Source: UBA3064 sp023258775 (GTDB taxonomy: Bacteria > Pseudomonadota > Gammaproteobacteria > Burkholderiales > Burkholderiaceae_E). Taken from it: a stretch of 30,849 nt of DNA. How positions within the stretch are numbered: the stretch's first letter is position 1; each line of letters starts with the position of its first letter. Shown in pieces: positions 23,720-30,849 of this stretch. A program made the position numbers and the translations under genes. The DNA lies in NCBI GenBank assembly GCA_044355655.1, contig JBIKXS010000039.1, positions 1 through 30,849 on the forward strand, in the 5' to 3' direction. Below the pieces are notes generated by a model. The model was not told the origin of the DNA. It saw only the letters and a program-made list of their open reading frames with translations, and did no database searches.

Positions 23720-23918
23720 AAACCATACCTAAACCAAAAGCAGGCATTCTGTTTGGTTTTACTGCACTTGAAAACCGATGTAACGCAATTGCTAATGCGT
23801 CAATTCGATTTGCACAAACCGCATGTTGAATGCCGTCTTTCGCATAAATCCAAGGCCTCAGAGCATTGCTAAAATCGGCAATCAACTTCTCCCGGTAAGG
23901 AAGGCCTGAGACTCAATC
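23720..23918. promoter_or_regulatory. Divergent promoter region of cys operon and arsR-like gene
   Basis: A 199-base gap between divergent genes includes the palindrome GCAATTGC (about 23787-23794) and AT-rich stretches. It is the natural place for control by CysB or the ArsR-like protein. No half-site can be assigned with confidence. Confidence 0.4.
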
Positions 23919-24281
23919 ATGGTTGTTATGCAGGACCTTGTTTTTGAGAGCATCGCAGACTACTTTGCGCTTTTGTCAGATCCGATGCGAATCAGGATCA
24001 TTCACTGCCTTTGTGATGGAGAGCGTACCGTTACAGATATCGTTGCGCAAACCAGAGGTACACAAACAAATATCTCTAGACATTTAAGTCAGCTGTACCG
24101 GGCAGGTCTGCTAAGTCGGACCAAAAGGGGAAACTTTGTTCTTTATCGTGTGACCGATCCTAGGCTTCTGACCCTTTGCAGAACCGTTTGCGTGCACGTG
24201 GCTGGCATGCAGGACCTAGCTGCTGCACCGAAGAGAAAACTACTTGGTATTGCCCAGGATTTCGCTAGGTCTGTTGATTAA
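23919..24281 (+). CDS. ArsR-family winged-helix regulator
   Basis: The 120-residue protein has the ArsR HTH pattern: LLSDPMRIRIIHCLCDGERTV, then QTNISRHLSQLYRAGLLSRTKRG and FVLYRVTDPRLL. Cysteines are at 30, 32, 87 and 91. The ELCVCDL metal box is not present. The 30/32 pair at the start of helix 3 and the CRTVC pair near the C-terminus could sense thiols, persulfide or a metal, but do not match the SqrR/BigR spacing I know. It is divergent from the cysHDN operon and convergent with cysB, with a 42-base overlap of coding ends. A sulfur-linked role is inference. Confidence 0.85.
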   Translation: MVVMQDLVFESIADYFALLSDPMRIRIIHCLCDGERTVTDIVAQTRGTQTNISRHLSQLYRAGLLSRTKRGNFVLYRVTDPRLLTLCRTVCVHVAGMQDLAAAPKRKLLGIAQDFARSVD

Positions 24282-25172
24282 CCGCGGGTTGTCGCGGCGG
24301 CACAAATCAAGAAAGTGATTCACAAAATTTGGTCTGAAACTGCCTCGACGCGCAGCCAACAATGTCGTGTTGCGAGGGAAAAGGTGAGTTGCGTCGAGAA
24401 GCTCTAACGATGAATCAACTTCGGGATCAAATGCCATCGAAGCGATGATGCCAATACCAAACCCCAGTGCGACGTAGGTTTTGATCACGTCAGCATCCAT
24501 CGCAGCAAGGACAATATTCGGCTGAAGTCCAAGGCCAGCAAACGCAGCATCAATTTTTGGTCGCCCAGTAATGCCAGGAATATAGGTCACAATTGGATAA
24601 CGTGATAACTGTTCCAACGATACGGCTTGCTGTTTAAGAAGTGGATGAGCTTTAGGAACAATAACCCCGTGATACCAGGCATAAAATGGAAAGGTCTCAA
24701 AGGTTTGATCCTCCGCAAGTGACTCCGTAGCAATGCCAAGCTGTGCCTTGCCCGATCGCACCAACTCGGCGATTTCACTAGGCGTGGCCTGCATCATCGC
24801 AAGTCGCACTTTTGGATACAGCATTCGAAAGCTATTAATAATCTCCGGCAAGGCATAACGCGCTTGCGTATGCGTCGTCGCAAGAATCAACTCTCCCTCG
24901 TCTTGATGGATGAGTGACTGAACGAACGAGTCCAAATTATCGGTTTCTTGAACGATCTTTTCCGTAAACCGATAAATCTCTCTGCCCGCTTCGGTGAGAC
25001 CCAAAATCCGCTTACCTTTTCGGCTCAGCAAGGGAACGCCTAATTCAGCTTCCAGCTCGATAATGTGGCGACTGACACCGGATTGCGACGTGTAAAGCGC
25101 CTCGGCAGCTTTGCTTAAGCTGAAGCCAGATAGGACGGCCTGGCGGAAGATTCGAAGCTGTTGAAGTGTCAT
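24240..25172 (-). CDS. cysB: LysR-family CysB-like regulator of sulfur assimilation
   Basis: The start is set at ATG 25172 (MTLQQLRIFRQAV), the family start, not the longer GTG at 25205. The 310-residue protein has the CysB HTH (about 1-60, AAEALYTSQSGVSRHIIELE) and an effector domain with ATTHTQARYALPEII, TYIPGITGRPKID and LGFGIGIIASMAFDP, the sulfate/O-acetylserine or APS pocket features. It activates cys genes on sulfur limitation. It is divergent from cysI with 155 bases between them, so it likely binds there. Its 3' end overlaps the arsR-like gene. Confidence 0.92.
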   Translation of the reverse strand: MTLQQLRIFRQAVLSGFSLSKAAEALYTSQSGVSRHIIELEAELGVPLLSRKGKRILGLTEAGREIYRFTEKIVQETDNLDSFVQSLIHQDEGELILATTHTQARYALPEIINSFRMLYPKVRLAMMQATPSEIAELVRSGKAQLGIATESLAEDQTFETFPFYAWYHGVIVPKAHPLLKQQAVSLEQLSRYPIVTYIPGITGRPKIDAAFAGLGLQPNIVLAAMDADVIKTYVALGFGIGIIASMAFDPEVDSSLELLDATHLFPRNTTLLAARRGSFRPNFVNHFLDLCRRDNPRLINRPSEILGNTK

Positions 25173-25327
25173 GGAAGAGTTAAATTTGCTTCGGCTTAAG
25201 GTCACTAAGGTTCGGCATCCTAACGCGAAGTTCTATTCCAATTTTTCATTAGCTTTTGCAAAATTGTTCTAAGCGATCGACCACACTCCGCTTATCCTTG
25301 CGCACTTGCTTGCAAGGAACAGTTCCC
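25173..25327. promoter_or_regulatory. cysB-cysI divergent promoter region
   Basis: It holds the likely CysB binding sites and promoters of both genes. AAGGAAC precedes the cysI ATG. No exact CysB consensus can be assigned by eye. Confidence 0.4.
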
Positions 25328-27031
25328 ATGTATCAACCCACCTCAAATGACATTCAAGTGCTCCGTGATCGAGCGCGGCAGCTTGGTGCACAGCTCGCGC
25401 GCCACAAGCAAGGTCGGCTAAGCGACGATGAATTAAGACCGCTTCGACTTCAAAATGGTCTCTACATTCAACGTCACGCACCGATGTTGCGTATCGCAAT
25501 CGCGTACGGGATGTTGCGTGCCGATCAGTTGAGATGCTTGGCAGACGTCGCGCAGCGATTTGACCGAAGCTATGGCCACTGGACGACACGGCAAAATATG
25601 CAGTTGAACTGGATCGAGGTGGAGGACGTTCCGCAAGCCCTTGAAATGCTTGCCGAAGTGGGATTGCATGGCATCCAGTCGAGCGGGAACTGTTTGCGTA
25701 ATATCACGAGCGACGCATTCGCAGGCATTGCTCCTGATGAGCTTTTTGACCCAAGACCTTATGCCGAGTTGCTTCGTCAGTGGAGTAGCTTTCATCCCGA
25801 GCTGAGCTTCTTGCCAAGAAAGTTTAAGGTTGCCTTCACCGCGACACCCGAGGATCGGGCGCTCGTACAAATTCACGACTTAGCCTTTGAAGCGATCACC
25901 GCTGAACCGAAGGCATCGTTTCGTGTGCGCATTGGTGGCGGACTTGGCCGCACCCCTATTCTTGGGCCTGTTGTTCGGGAGTCGTTACCTTGGGAGGACC
26001 TGCTTTGTTATACGCATGCAGTGATGCGGGTGTATAACGAGCTCGGTCGTCGAGATAACCTCACAAAGGCCCGAATCAAGATCCTTGTCCGTTCGGTGGG
26101 CGTCGAAACGTTTCGCGATATGGTCGAGGCCGAGTTCAAATCGCTAAAGCAAGTCGGTATTGATCGTGTGCGCATTGAAGACCTCGATCGCGTAAGAGCA
26201 CAGTTTTTGGACCCCGATTGGCGCATGGCAATAGTCGACACAGACTTAGTTCAATCAAGCGACGATCCATTATTTGCACGATGGCTCAGACGGAATAGTA
26301 AGCCCCATAAGATCCCCGGTATGGCTGCGATTGTCATCCCGATCAAAGGTACTGGTAGGCCTCCGGGGGATATCACCTCAAATGAAATGCGCAAGCTCGC
26401 AGATCTTGCGGATCGATTCAGTCAGGGCTTCTTGCGAGTAACTCACTCGCAGGACCTTGTCTTTCCAGCTGTTCCAAGCGCGAAGCTGGCCGAGCTTTAC
26501 GAAGCGCTCCAACCCATCGGTTTTGCCCAACCGATTCAGGGACTGATCGGAGACATGGTTGCTTGCCCAGGCGGTGACTTCTGCGCACTAGCAAATGCGC
26601 GATCACTACCCATTGCCGATGAAATCGCAAATCGTTATGCAAGCTTGGACGAACAAGAAAATCTTGGCCCCCTAGAGCTCAAGATATCCGGATGCATGAA
26701 TAGTTGTGGACACCATCATATCGGTCATATTGGCATCTTAGGTGTTGATAAGGACGGTGCGGCGTTTTACCAGTTGTTGCTCGGCGGGCACTCGGGCCAC
26801 GGTGACCGTGCTTCTCTTGGGAAGATTGTTGGTCGGGCCTTTTCGGAAGCTGAGATTCCGGATGCCGTCGAAGCAATTCTTGATGAATACCTTGAATCAC
26901 GACTCCAGGGTGAAACATTTCACCAAGCATTACAGCGTTTAGGGCCAGCCGTCTTTATCGAGGCTGCCAACGCTGTCAGACAAAAGGTTTCACCGCCAAG
27001 CATGGCAGCTTCAACGCTGGAGCAGGCATGA
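25328..27031 (+). CDS. cysI: Assimilatory sulfite reductase hemoprotein subunit
   Basis: The start is ATG 25328 (MYQPTSND); the longer frame from 25256 has no support. The 567-residue protein carries the siroheme/[4Fe-4S] ligands Cys413 and Cys419 (CPGGDFC) and Cys456 and Cys460 (GCMNSCGHHH). Two nitrite/sulfite reductase ferredoxin-like repeats flank them, including YGHWTTRQNMQLNW and GFLRVTHSQDLVFP. It reduces sulfite to sulfide with six electrons. No CysJ is in the window, so electrons may come from Fpr/ferredoxin. It is followed with a 4-base overlap by the DUF934 gene. Confidence 0.94.
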   Translation: MYQPTSNDIQVLRDRARQLGAQLARHKQGRLSDDELRPLRLQNGLYIQRHAPMLRIAIAYGMLRADQLRCLADVAQRFDRSYGHWTTRQNMQLNWIEVEDVPQALEMLAEVGLHGIQSSGNCLRNITSDAFAGIAPDELFDPRPYAELLRQWSSFHPELSFLPRKFKVAFTATPEDRALVQIHDLAFEAITAEPKASFRVRIGGGLGRTPILGPVVRESLPWEDLLCYTHAVMRVYNELGRRDNLTKARIKILVRSVGVETFRDMVEAEFKSLKQVGIDRVRIEDLDRVRAQFLDPDWRMAIVDTDLVQSSDDPLFARWLRRNSKPHKIPGMAAIVIPIKGTGRPPGDITSNEMRKLADLADRFSQGFLRVTHSQDLVFPAVPSAKLAELYEALQPIGFAQPIQGLIGDMVACPGGDFCALANARSLPIADEIANRYASLDEQENLGPLELKISGCMNSCGHHHIGHIGILGVDKDGAAFYQLLLGGHSGHGDRASLGKIVGRAFSEAEIPDAVEAILDEYLESRLQGETFHQALQRLGPAVFIEAANAVRQKVSPPSMAASTLEQA

Positions 27032-27468
27032 CGACCCTGATGATTGATCTTGCGAATGCTCGCCTTTGTGCAGCTAAGACCCCAGAACGATGCTTTGACG
27101 CAAGCGATGTTGAACGCCCATGGCTTAGCACCCTCAATCCCGACGAAGCAGTAGGTTTGCATTTTGGTCGCGTCAATGATGGACGTGGCTATTCACTCGC
27201 GTGCAGACTTCGCGAGAAGTACCCGAGGATCGAGCTTTATGCAATCGGACATATTCATGAAGATATGCTCTATTTCCTACGACGTTGTGGATTTCGCTAC
27301 GCTCACCTTCTCGATCGTACTGATTCGGTCATATCGCGACAAGCGAGCGATGAACTTAGGGATCTGCTATTTCCATTCAGTCATGAATATCAAGTGAGCG
27401 CTGGCGATGAGCAATTCCCTAAGCAGAAGGTAGACGATACAAGGCAAGTCATGGGCATAGCAGCGTGA
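27028..27468 (+). CDS. DUF934 protein of the sulfite reductase operon
   Basis: The 146-residue protein matches the DUF934 core: NDGRGYSLACRLREKYP and DMLYFLRRCGFRYAHL. DUF934 proteins almost always follow cysI in beta-proteobacteria and are thought to help sulfite reduction, but the mechanism is unknown. The ATGA overlap with cysI and the GTGA overlap with cobA show a tight operon. The last 40 residues are variable. Confidence 0.88.
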   Translation: MTTLMIDLANARLCAAKTPERCFDASDVERPWLSTLNPDEAVGLHFGRVNDGRGYSLACRLREKYPRIELYAIGHIHEDMLYFLRRCGFRYAHLLDRTDSVISRQASDELRDLLFPFSHEYQVSAGDEQFPKQKVDDTRQVMGIAA

Positions 27469-28304
27469 CAGCGTTCGCTATCAATCCTAGCTTGATCGAC
27501 CCTACAGCGATGTCACAAACTCAAGTTGGCTCAATTTGCTTTGTGGGTGCGGGACCAGGTCACCCCGATCTCTTAACGATTGCTGGCTTGCGCGCACTCC
27601 AAGAAGCTCAAATTGTGCTTTACGATGCCCTCATTGACTTAGAAGGCTTCAAAGCCTTAGCACCACAAGCAAACTGGATAAGTGTGGGAAAGCGGGCGAA
27701 TAAACCCTCGCCGGTTCAAAACTTTATCAACCAAACCATTGTCAGCTATGTACGCCGAGGTTACTCGGTCGTCCGATTAAAAGGCGGTGATCCGAGTATT
27801 TTCGGGCGACTTACTGAAGAACTGGATGCACTTCGCAATATCGGCATCAAAGCCACCGTCGTGCCCGGGGTAACCGCGGCGAGCGCAGCGGCAAGTACAC
27901 TTGGGATCAGCTTAACAAGGCGAGGCGTTTCGCGATCAGTGACATTTCTTACGCCCGCGATCGGTCAGGGGTTTGAGCAAGATCATCATTGGCTTGATGC
28001 TGCGCTCGCTGGCGATACGGTTGTGATGTACATGGCATGGAACGATCGTCATACGCTTGCTCGCAGGCTCATGCATGCAGGTAAGTCACCTCAAACACCG
28101 GTCGGTCTTGTTGAATCGGCTTCGCTTGGTGGCGCTGTCAGACTTTGCACTTTGGAGCAATTGAGTCTTGATCAGCGCGAACTTGGCTTGGGTCCTGTCT
28201 GCATCATTATCGGTGAGGTTGTTAGCACTGTCTGCGAGCCTGTTTTCGCCGAATTACCGCAGGGCGTAGATCAAGGTACTTTTTGGGAAGCTGCAAACGG
28301 ATGA
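27465..28304 (+). CDS. cobA: Uroporphyrinogen-III C-methyltransferase
   Basis: The 279-residue SAM-dependent methyltransferase has VGAGPGHPDLLTIAGL (about 27-42), VRLKGGDPSIFGR (about 104-116), VVPGVTAASAAAS (about 133-145) and VMYMAW (about 189-194). It makes precorrin-2 (dihydrosirohydrochlorin), the first step to siroheme. It lacks the CysG dehydrogenase/chelatase half; the CbiX-like gene follows. The start is GTG overlapping DUF934; the first ~20 residues are variable, and ATG 27510 (MSQTQVG) is an alternative. Confidence 0.93.
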   Translation: MTAFAINPSLIDPTAMSQTQVGSICFVGAGPGHPDLLTIAGLRALQEAQIVLYDALIDLEGFKALAPQANWISVGKRANKPSPVQNFINQTIVSYVRRGYSVVRLKGGDPSIFGRLTEELDALRNIGIKATVVPGVTAASAAASTLGISLTRRGVSRSVTFLTPAIGQGFEQDHHWLDAALAGDTVVMYMAWNDRHTLARRLMHAGKSPQTPVGLVESASLGGAVRLCTLEQLSLDQRELGLGPVCIIIGEVVSTVCEPVFAELPQGVDQGTFWEAANG

Positions 28305-28693
28305 ACTCATCAAAAGCGCTTCAAGACCATCAGCGCCCTGCAATCGTTTTACTAGCACACGGCTCAAAGAACACCGCTTGGAGGGAACCCTTCGATCGAT
28401 TTATCGCTGATCTTCAAACGGACCCTGAATTGCCCGTGATTAGGTTGGCATTCATTGAACACTGCGAGCCCTTGCTGGAAGACGTACTTGATGTCTTGTT
28501 CACACAGAAATGTCAGACGATCCATATTCAACCGTTATTGATTTCCGGAGGGTTTCATCTCGAAGTCGATGTACCAACTCGGCTTCAGCATTGGCGCGAA
28601 TCCCATCCCGAGATTGATATAAGCCTTGATAAGGCACTTTTGGAGCACGCCTTAATGAGGCAAGCTATTAGAACTATCGTCAAGCAGCGATAA
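28301..28693 (+). CDS. cbiX: CbiX-type sirohydrochlorin chelatase
   Basis: The start is ATG 28301, overlapping the cobA stop (ATGA); a TTG at 28283 is less likely. The ~130-residue protein is a single CbiX^S-like domain: IVLLAHGSKNTAWREPF with the metal-binding His, AFIEHCEPLLEDVL, and IQPLLISGGFHLEVDVP with the second His. It inserts Fe2+ (or Co2+) into sirohydrochlorin. With CobA it leaves only the precorrin-2 dehydrogenase step unassigned in the window. It is convergent with cysA, with 26 bases between. Confidence 0.9.
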   Translation: MNSSKALQDHQRPAIVLLAHGSKNTAWREPFDRFIADLQTDPELPVIRLAFIEHCEPLLEDVLDVLFTQKCQTIHIQPLLISGGFHLEVDVPTRLQHWRESHPEIDISLDKALLEHALMRQAIRTIVKQR

Positions 28694-28719
28694 GAGCTAA
28701 CGAACCCCTTACAATGCCT

Positions 28720-29793
28720 TCACTCAACAAAAACCCGTGCACGCTTGGGATAAACCAAAACACGGTCTCCTTCCTGTAGCTCAAGGTCCCTGTACTCCTC
28801 CGCAAGCAATTGGACTTCGATCGTCTCGGGAATACCCTCGGCGTTCTTGATCTGCGTGTTTAGCTCAATACGGGCAATCGGGCCTACCACGATTGCGCGA
28901 TGGACCCTTGAGTCAATGCCAGAGGCACCCTCAACATAGCGATCAATCTGAAGCTCATGCGGGCGAACATACGCCTGGGCCCGACGGGCCTCGCCCCCTT
29001 GATGCTCTGGCGTGGGTATCTGAATTCCACCAACACTCATCTCTCCCTGATGTGCCCGGCCATGAAACAGGTTGACGTTTCCCAAGAAGCCATAGACAAA
29101 TGAACTGGCTGGGTGCTCCCAGACGTCATTAGGCGTGCCAACCTGTTCAATAACGCCGGAATTCATTAACACAACACGGTCAGAGACTTCCAAGGCCTCC
29201 TCTTGATCGTGTGTTACGAAGATCGTAGTAACGTGAAGATCGTCGTGGAGTCTCCGCAACCAGCGACGCAATTCTTTGCGAACCTTTGCATCAAGTGCAC
29301 CGAAGGGCTCATCAAGCAAAAGCACCTTTGGCTCTACAGCAAGTGCGCGCGCCAGGGCGATTCGCTGACGTTGGCCACCCGATAGCTGCCACGGATAACG
29401 GTCAGCAAGCCAATCGAGCTGGACTAGATGAAGTAGGTCGGTGACCTTCTTCTTAATCTGGGATTCGCTAGGGCGGTCAGCCTTACGCTTTACCCTCAAG
29501 CCAAACGCAACATTCTCGAATATTGTCATATGCCGAAAGAGGGCGTAATGCTGAAATACAAACCCTACCTGACGGTCACGGGCGTGCAGATCAGTAGCAT
29601 CCTCCCCAGAAAATAGAACGATCCCCTCGTCTGCGGACTCTAACCCGGCGATGATCCGCAAAAGTGTGGTCTTGCCACAGCCTGACGGCCCTAGCAGCGC
29701 AAGCAATTCGCCTGAGTCGATCGCGAGACTCACGTCATGAAGGGCCTGAAAATTGCCAAATCGCTTTGATATGTTCTTGATCTCAATACTCAT
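28720..29793 (-). CDS. cysA: Sulfate/thiosulfate ABC transporter ATP-binding protein
   Basis: The start is ATG 29793 (MSIEIKNISKRFG), 11 bases after the cysW stop; the longer frame from 29895 would overlap cysW. The 357-residue ATPase has Walker A GPSGCGKTT (about 35-43), the signature LSGGQRQRIALARAL, Walker B LLLDEPFGALD and the switch HDQEEALEVSD. A C-terminal TOBE-like regulatory domain follows (AQAYVRPHELQI). It powers sulfate import with CysTW and a periplasmic receptor not in the window. Confidence 0.94.
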   Translation of the reverse strand: MSIEIKNISKRFGNFQALHDVSLAIDSGELLALLGPSGCGKTTLLRIIAGLESADEGIVLFSGEDATDLHARDRQVGFVFQHYALFRHMTIFENVAFGLRVKRKADRPSESQIKKKVTDLLHLVQLDWLADRYPWQLSGGQRQRIALARALAVEPKVLLLDEPFGALDAKVRKELRRWLRRLHDDLHVTTIFVTHDQEEALEVSDRVVLMNSGVIEQVGTPNDVWEHPASSFVYGFLGNVNLFHGRAHQGEMSVGGIQIPTPEHQGGEARRAQAYVRPHELQIDRYVEGASGIDSRVHRAIVVGPIARIELNTQIKNAEGIPETIEVQLLAEEYRDLELQEGDRVLVYPKRARVFVE

Positions 29794-29804
29794 AAGGTAT
29801 CCAT

Positions 29805-30710
29805 TCACTGGGCAATTGGAACGGTGTTCATTGGACGCTCCGGGGGGAGCTGCGACAGTTCTCTCATCTCGGCGGCGTGCCGCCACTCGACCCATGTCTT
29901 GATTGCAAGGGTGACCAAGGCAAGCAAAGCCAGGAGAGACGCCACAGCGAAAGCGGCAACAGACTGGTACTCGTTATACAAAATTTCTACATGCAGGGGC
30001 ATGGTGTTCGTCTGCCCGCGAATATGGCCCGAAACAACCGAGACCGCGCCAAACTCGCCCATGGCGCGGGCGTTACAGAGAATGACGCCATAGATCAAGC
30101 CCCATTTGATGTTAGGGAGTGTCACCCTCCAGAAGGTTTGCCAGCCCGAGGCACCAAGTACGATTGCCGCCTGCTCCTCCTCACTACCCTGGCTTTGCAT
30201 GAGCGGGATAAGCTCTCGGGCAATGAACGGGAAAGTAACAAAGATTGTTGCCAGAATGATGCCAGGCACTGCAAAAATAATCTTGATATTGTTCTCGGCA
30301 AGCCATGGCCCGAACCACCCCTGGGCCCCAAACACAAGTACGTAAATGAGGCCTGCTACGATTGGTGATACAGAAAAGGGCAAATCAATAAGCGTTGTAA
30401 GAAATGACTTTCCTAGAAAATCATACTTCGCGATCGCCCATGCGGCAGCAACCCCAAACACAAGGTTTAAAGGCACAGCAACGACTGCAGTAAGAAGCGT
30501 GAGCCTAATGGCAGCCCATGCATCCGGCTCCAAAAGTGCAAGCCAATAGGCACCGAGCCCCTTCCTAAGGGCTTCTGCGAACACTGCTGCAAGCGGCAGA
30601 ACAAGAAAAAGAACAATGAAGACTAAGGCTATAGCGATAAGAACTGCCTGAATCCAAGGAGATTCGGTGGTAGAGATTGCGCGCCGACGCGCGACTGTTG
30701 GCTGACTCAT
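29805..30710 (-). CDS. cysW: Sulfate ABC transporter permease
   Basis: The 301-residue inner-membrane permease has about six helices. It has the EAA loop EEEQAAIVLGASGWQTFWRV for contact with CysA and the family features DLPFSVSPIVAGLIYVLVFG and ARAMGEFGAVSVVSGHIRG. The start overlaps the upstream cysT stop as ATGA. Confidence 0.94.
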   Translation of the reverse strand: MSQPTVARRRAISTTESPWIQAVLIAIALVFIVLFLVLPLAAVFAEALRKGLGAYWLALLEPDAWAAIRLTLLTAVVAVPLNLVFGVAAAWAIAKYDFLGKSFLTTLIDLPFSVSPIVAGLIYVLVFGAQGWFGPWLAENNIKIIFAVPGIILATIFVTFPFIARELIPLMQSQGSEEEQAAIVLGASGWQTFWRVTLPNIKWGLIYGVILCNARAMGEFGAVSVVSGHIRGQTNTMPLHVEILYNEYQSVAAFAVASLLALLALVTLAIKTWVEWRHAAEMRELSQLPPERPMNTVPIAQ

Positions 30711-30849
30711 TGGGCGACTCCGGTCTGCTTACGCTGCCAGCCCTGCAGTGCGTTAATCACAAGGAGCATCACAAAAGAGATCACCAGCATGACCGTCGCA
30801 ACAGCGGTTGCTCCCGCGTAGTCATACTGCTCGAGCTTCCCGATGATGA
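30707..30849 (-). CDS. cysT: Sulfate ABC transporter permease, C-terminal end (partial)
   Basis: The frame runs in from the window edge and ends with TGA at 30707-30709. The 46 complete codons before the stop encode IIGKLEQYDYAGATAVATVM, a last membrane helix (LVISFVMLLVINALQGWQ) and a polar tail, matching the CysT C-terminus. Its stop overlaps the cysW start. Confidence 0.9.
   Translation of the reverse strand, partial: IIGKLEQYDYAGATAVATVMLVISFVMLLVINALQGWQRKQTGVAQ

Noticed and set aside
23703..23885. Minus-strand 60-codon frame (TTG start) upstream of the small membrane gene
   Set aside because: It has GGGAG before the TTG, but it would fill the only promoter space between divergent operons and shows no recognisable domain.
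25256..25327. Longer N-terminus for CysI
   Set aside because: The added residues are not family-like, while ATG 25328 has a ribosome site and the usual CysI start.
29794..29895. Longer N-terminus for CysA
   Set aside because: It would overlap cysW by about 90 bases; the family start MSIEIKNISKRFG is at 29793.

Overview
The window looks like the chromosome of a betaproteobacterium, probably Burkholderiales and close to Alcaligenaceae. The reasons are a Bug-type (TctC) solute receptor, a cysI-DUF934-cobA-cbiX assimilatory sulfite cluster, an APS-type CysH with CysDN and no CysC domain, and an MHS-family transporter with a large extra loop. The species assignment is inference from gene content. 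There is no rRNA or CRISPR array. One tRNA gene (tRNA-Met, CAT) is present.

Layout. (1) 1-595: what appears to be the right end of an IS66-like element, abutting and cutting off a metallophosphoesterase gene. (2) 664-10349: a tRNA-Met gene followed by a 9.5-kb integrative element. The element is bounded by a 48-bp perfect direct repeat of the tRNA 3' end (776-823 and 10302-10349), with a tyrosine recombinase just inside the right end. Its cargo is an HMA metal-binding protein, a divergent Crp/Fnr regulator with an FNR-like palindrome on its start codon, a decayed cupredoxin gene, two membrane proteins of unknown role, a carboxymuconolactone-decarboxylase remnant, an adhesin-E-like secreted protein, an MHS transporter with a small partner protein, and a divergent Ser/Thr kinase-UspA fusion. 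Two intrinsic terminators face leftward in front of rightward genes with no annotated gene feeding them, which suggests a leader attenuator and/or small RNAs. (3) 10620-12914: a CPA1 Na+/H+ antiporter with a cytoplasmic cyclic-nucleotide-binding-like tail. (4) 13281-16764: a HiPIP, then an apparent photolyase operon: an FeS-type (6-4) photolyase/cryptochrome, a translationally coupled photolyase-like protein that carries its FAD-binding half first and an antenna-like domain last, and a TIGR03643/DUF2805 small protein. (5) 16845-19418: an amidohydrolase divergent from a GntR regulator and a Bug receptor, a small catabolic/uptake locus. (6) 19472-30849: sulfur assimilation. Leftward genes are a small membrane protein, cysH, cysD, cysN (all coupled by ATGA overlaps) and fpr. 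An ArsR regulator and a convergent cysB-like regulator follow. Rightward genes are cysI, DUF934, cobA and cbiX (again 4-bp overlaps). Leftward cysT (partial), cysW and cysA encode the sulfate/thiosulfate importer.

Together, region 6 takes sulfate in (CysTWA), activates it to APS (CysDN), reduces it to sulfite (CysH) and to sulfide (CysI), and makes part of the siroheme that CysI needs (CobA, CbiX). CysB and perhaps the ArsR protein control it. The least explained parts are the island cargo (kinase-Usp/MHS pair, the two leftward terminators, duplicated tRNA flank) and the domain-rearranged photolyase-like protein.
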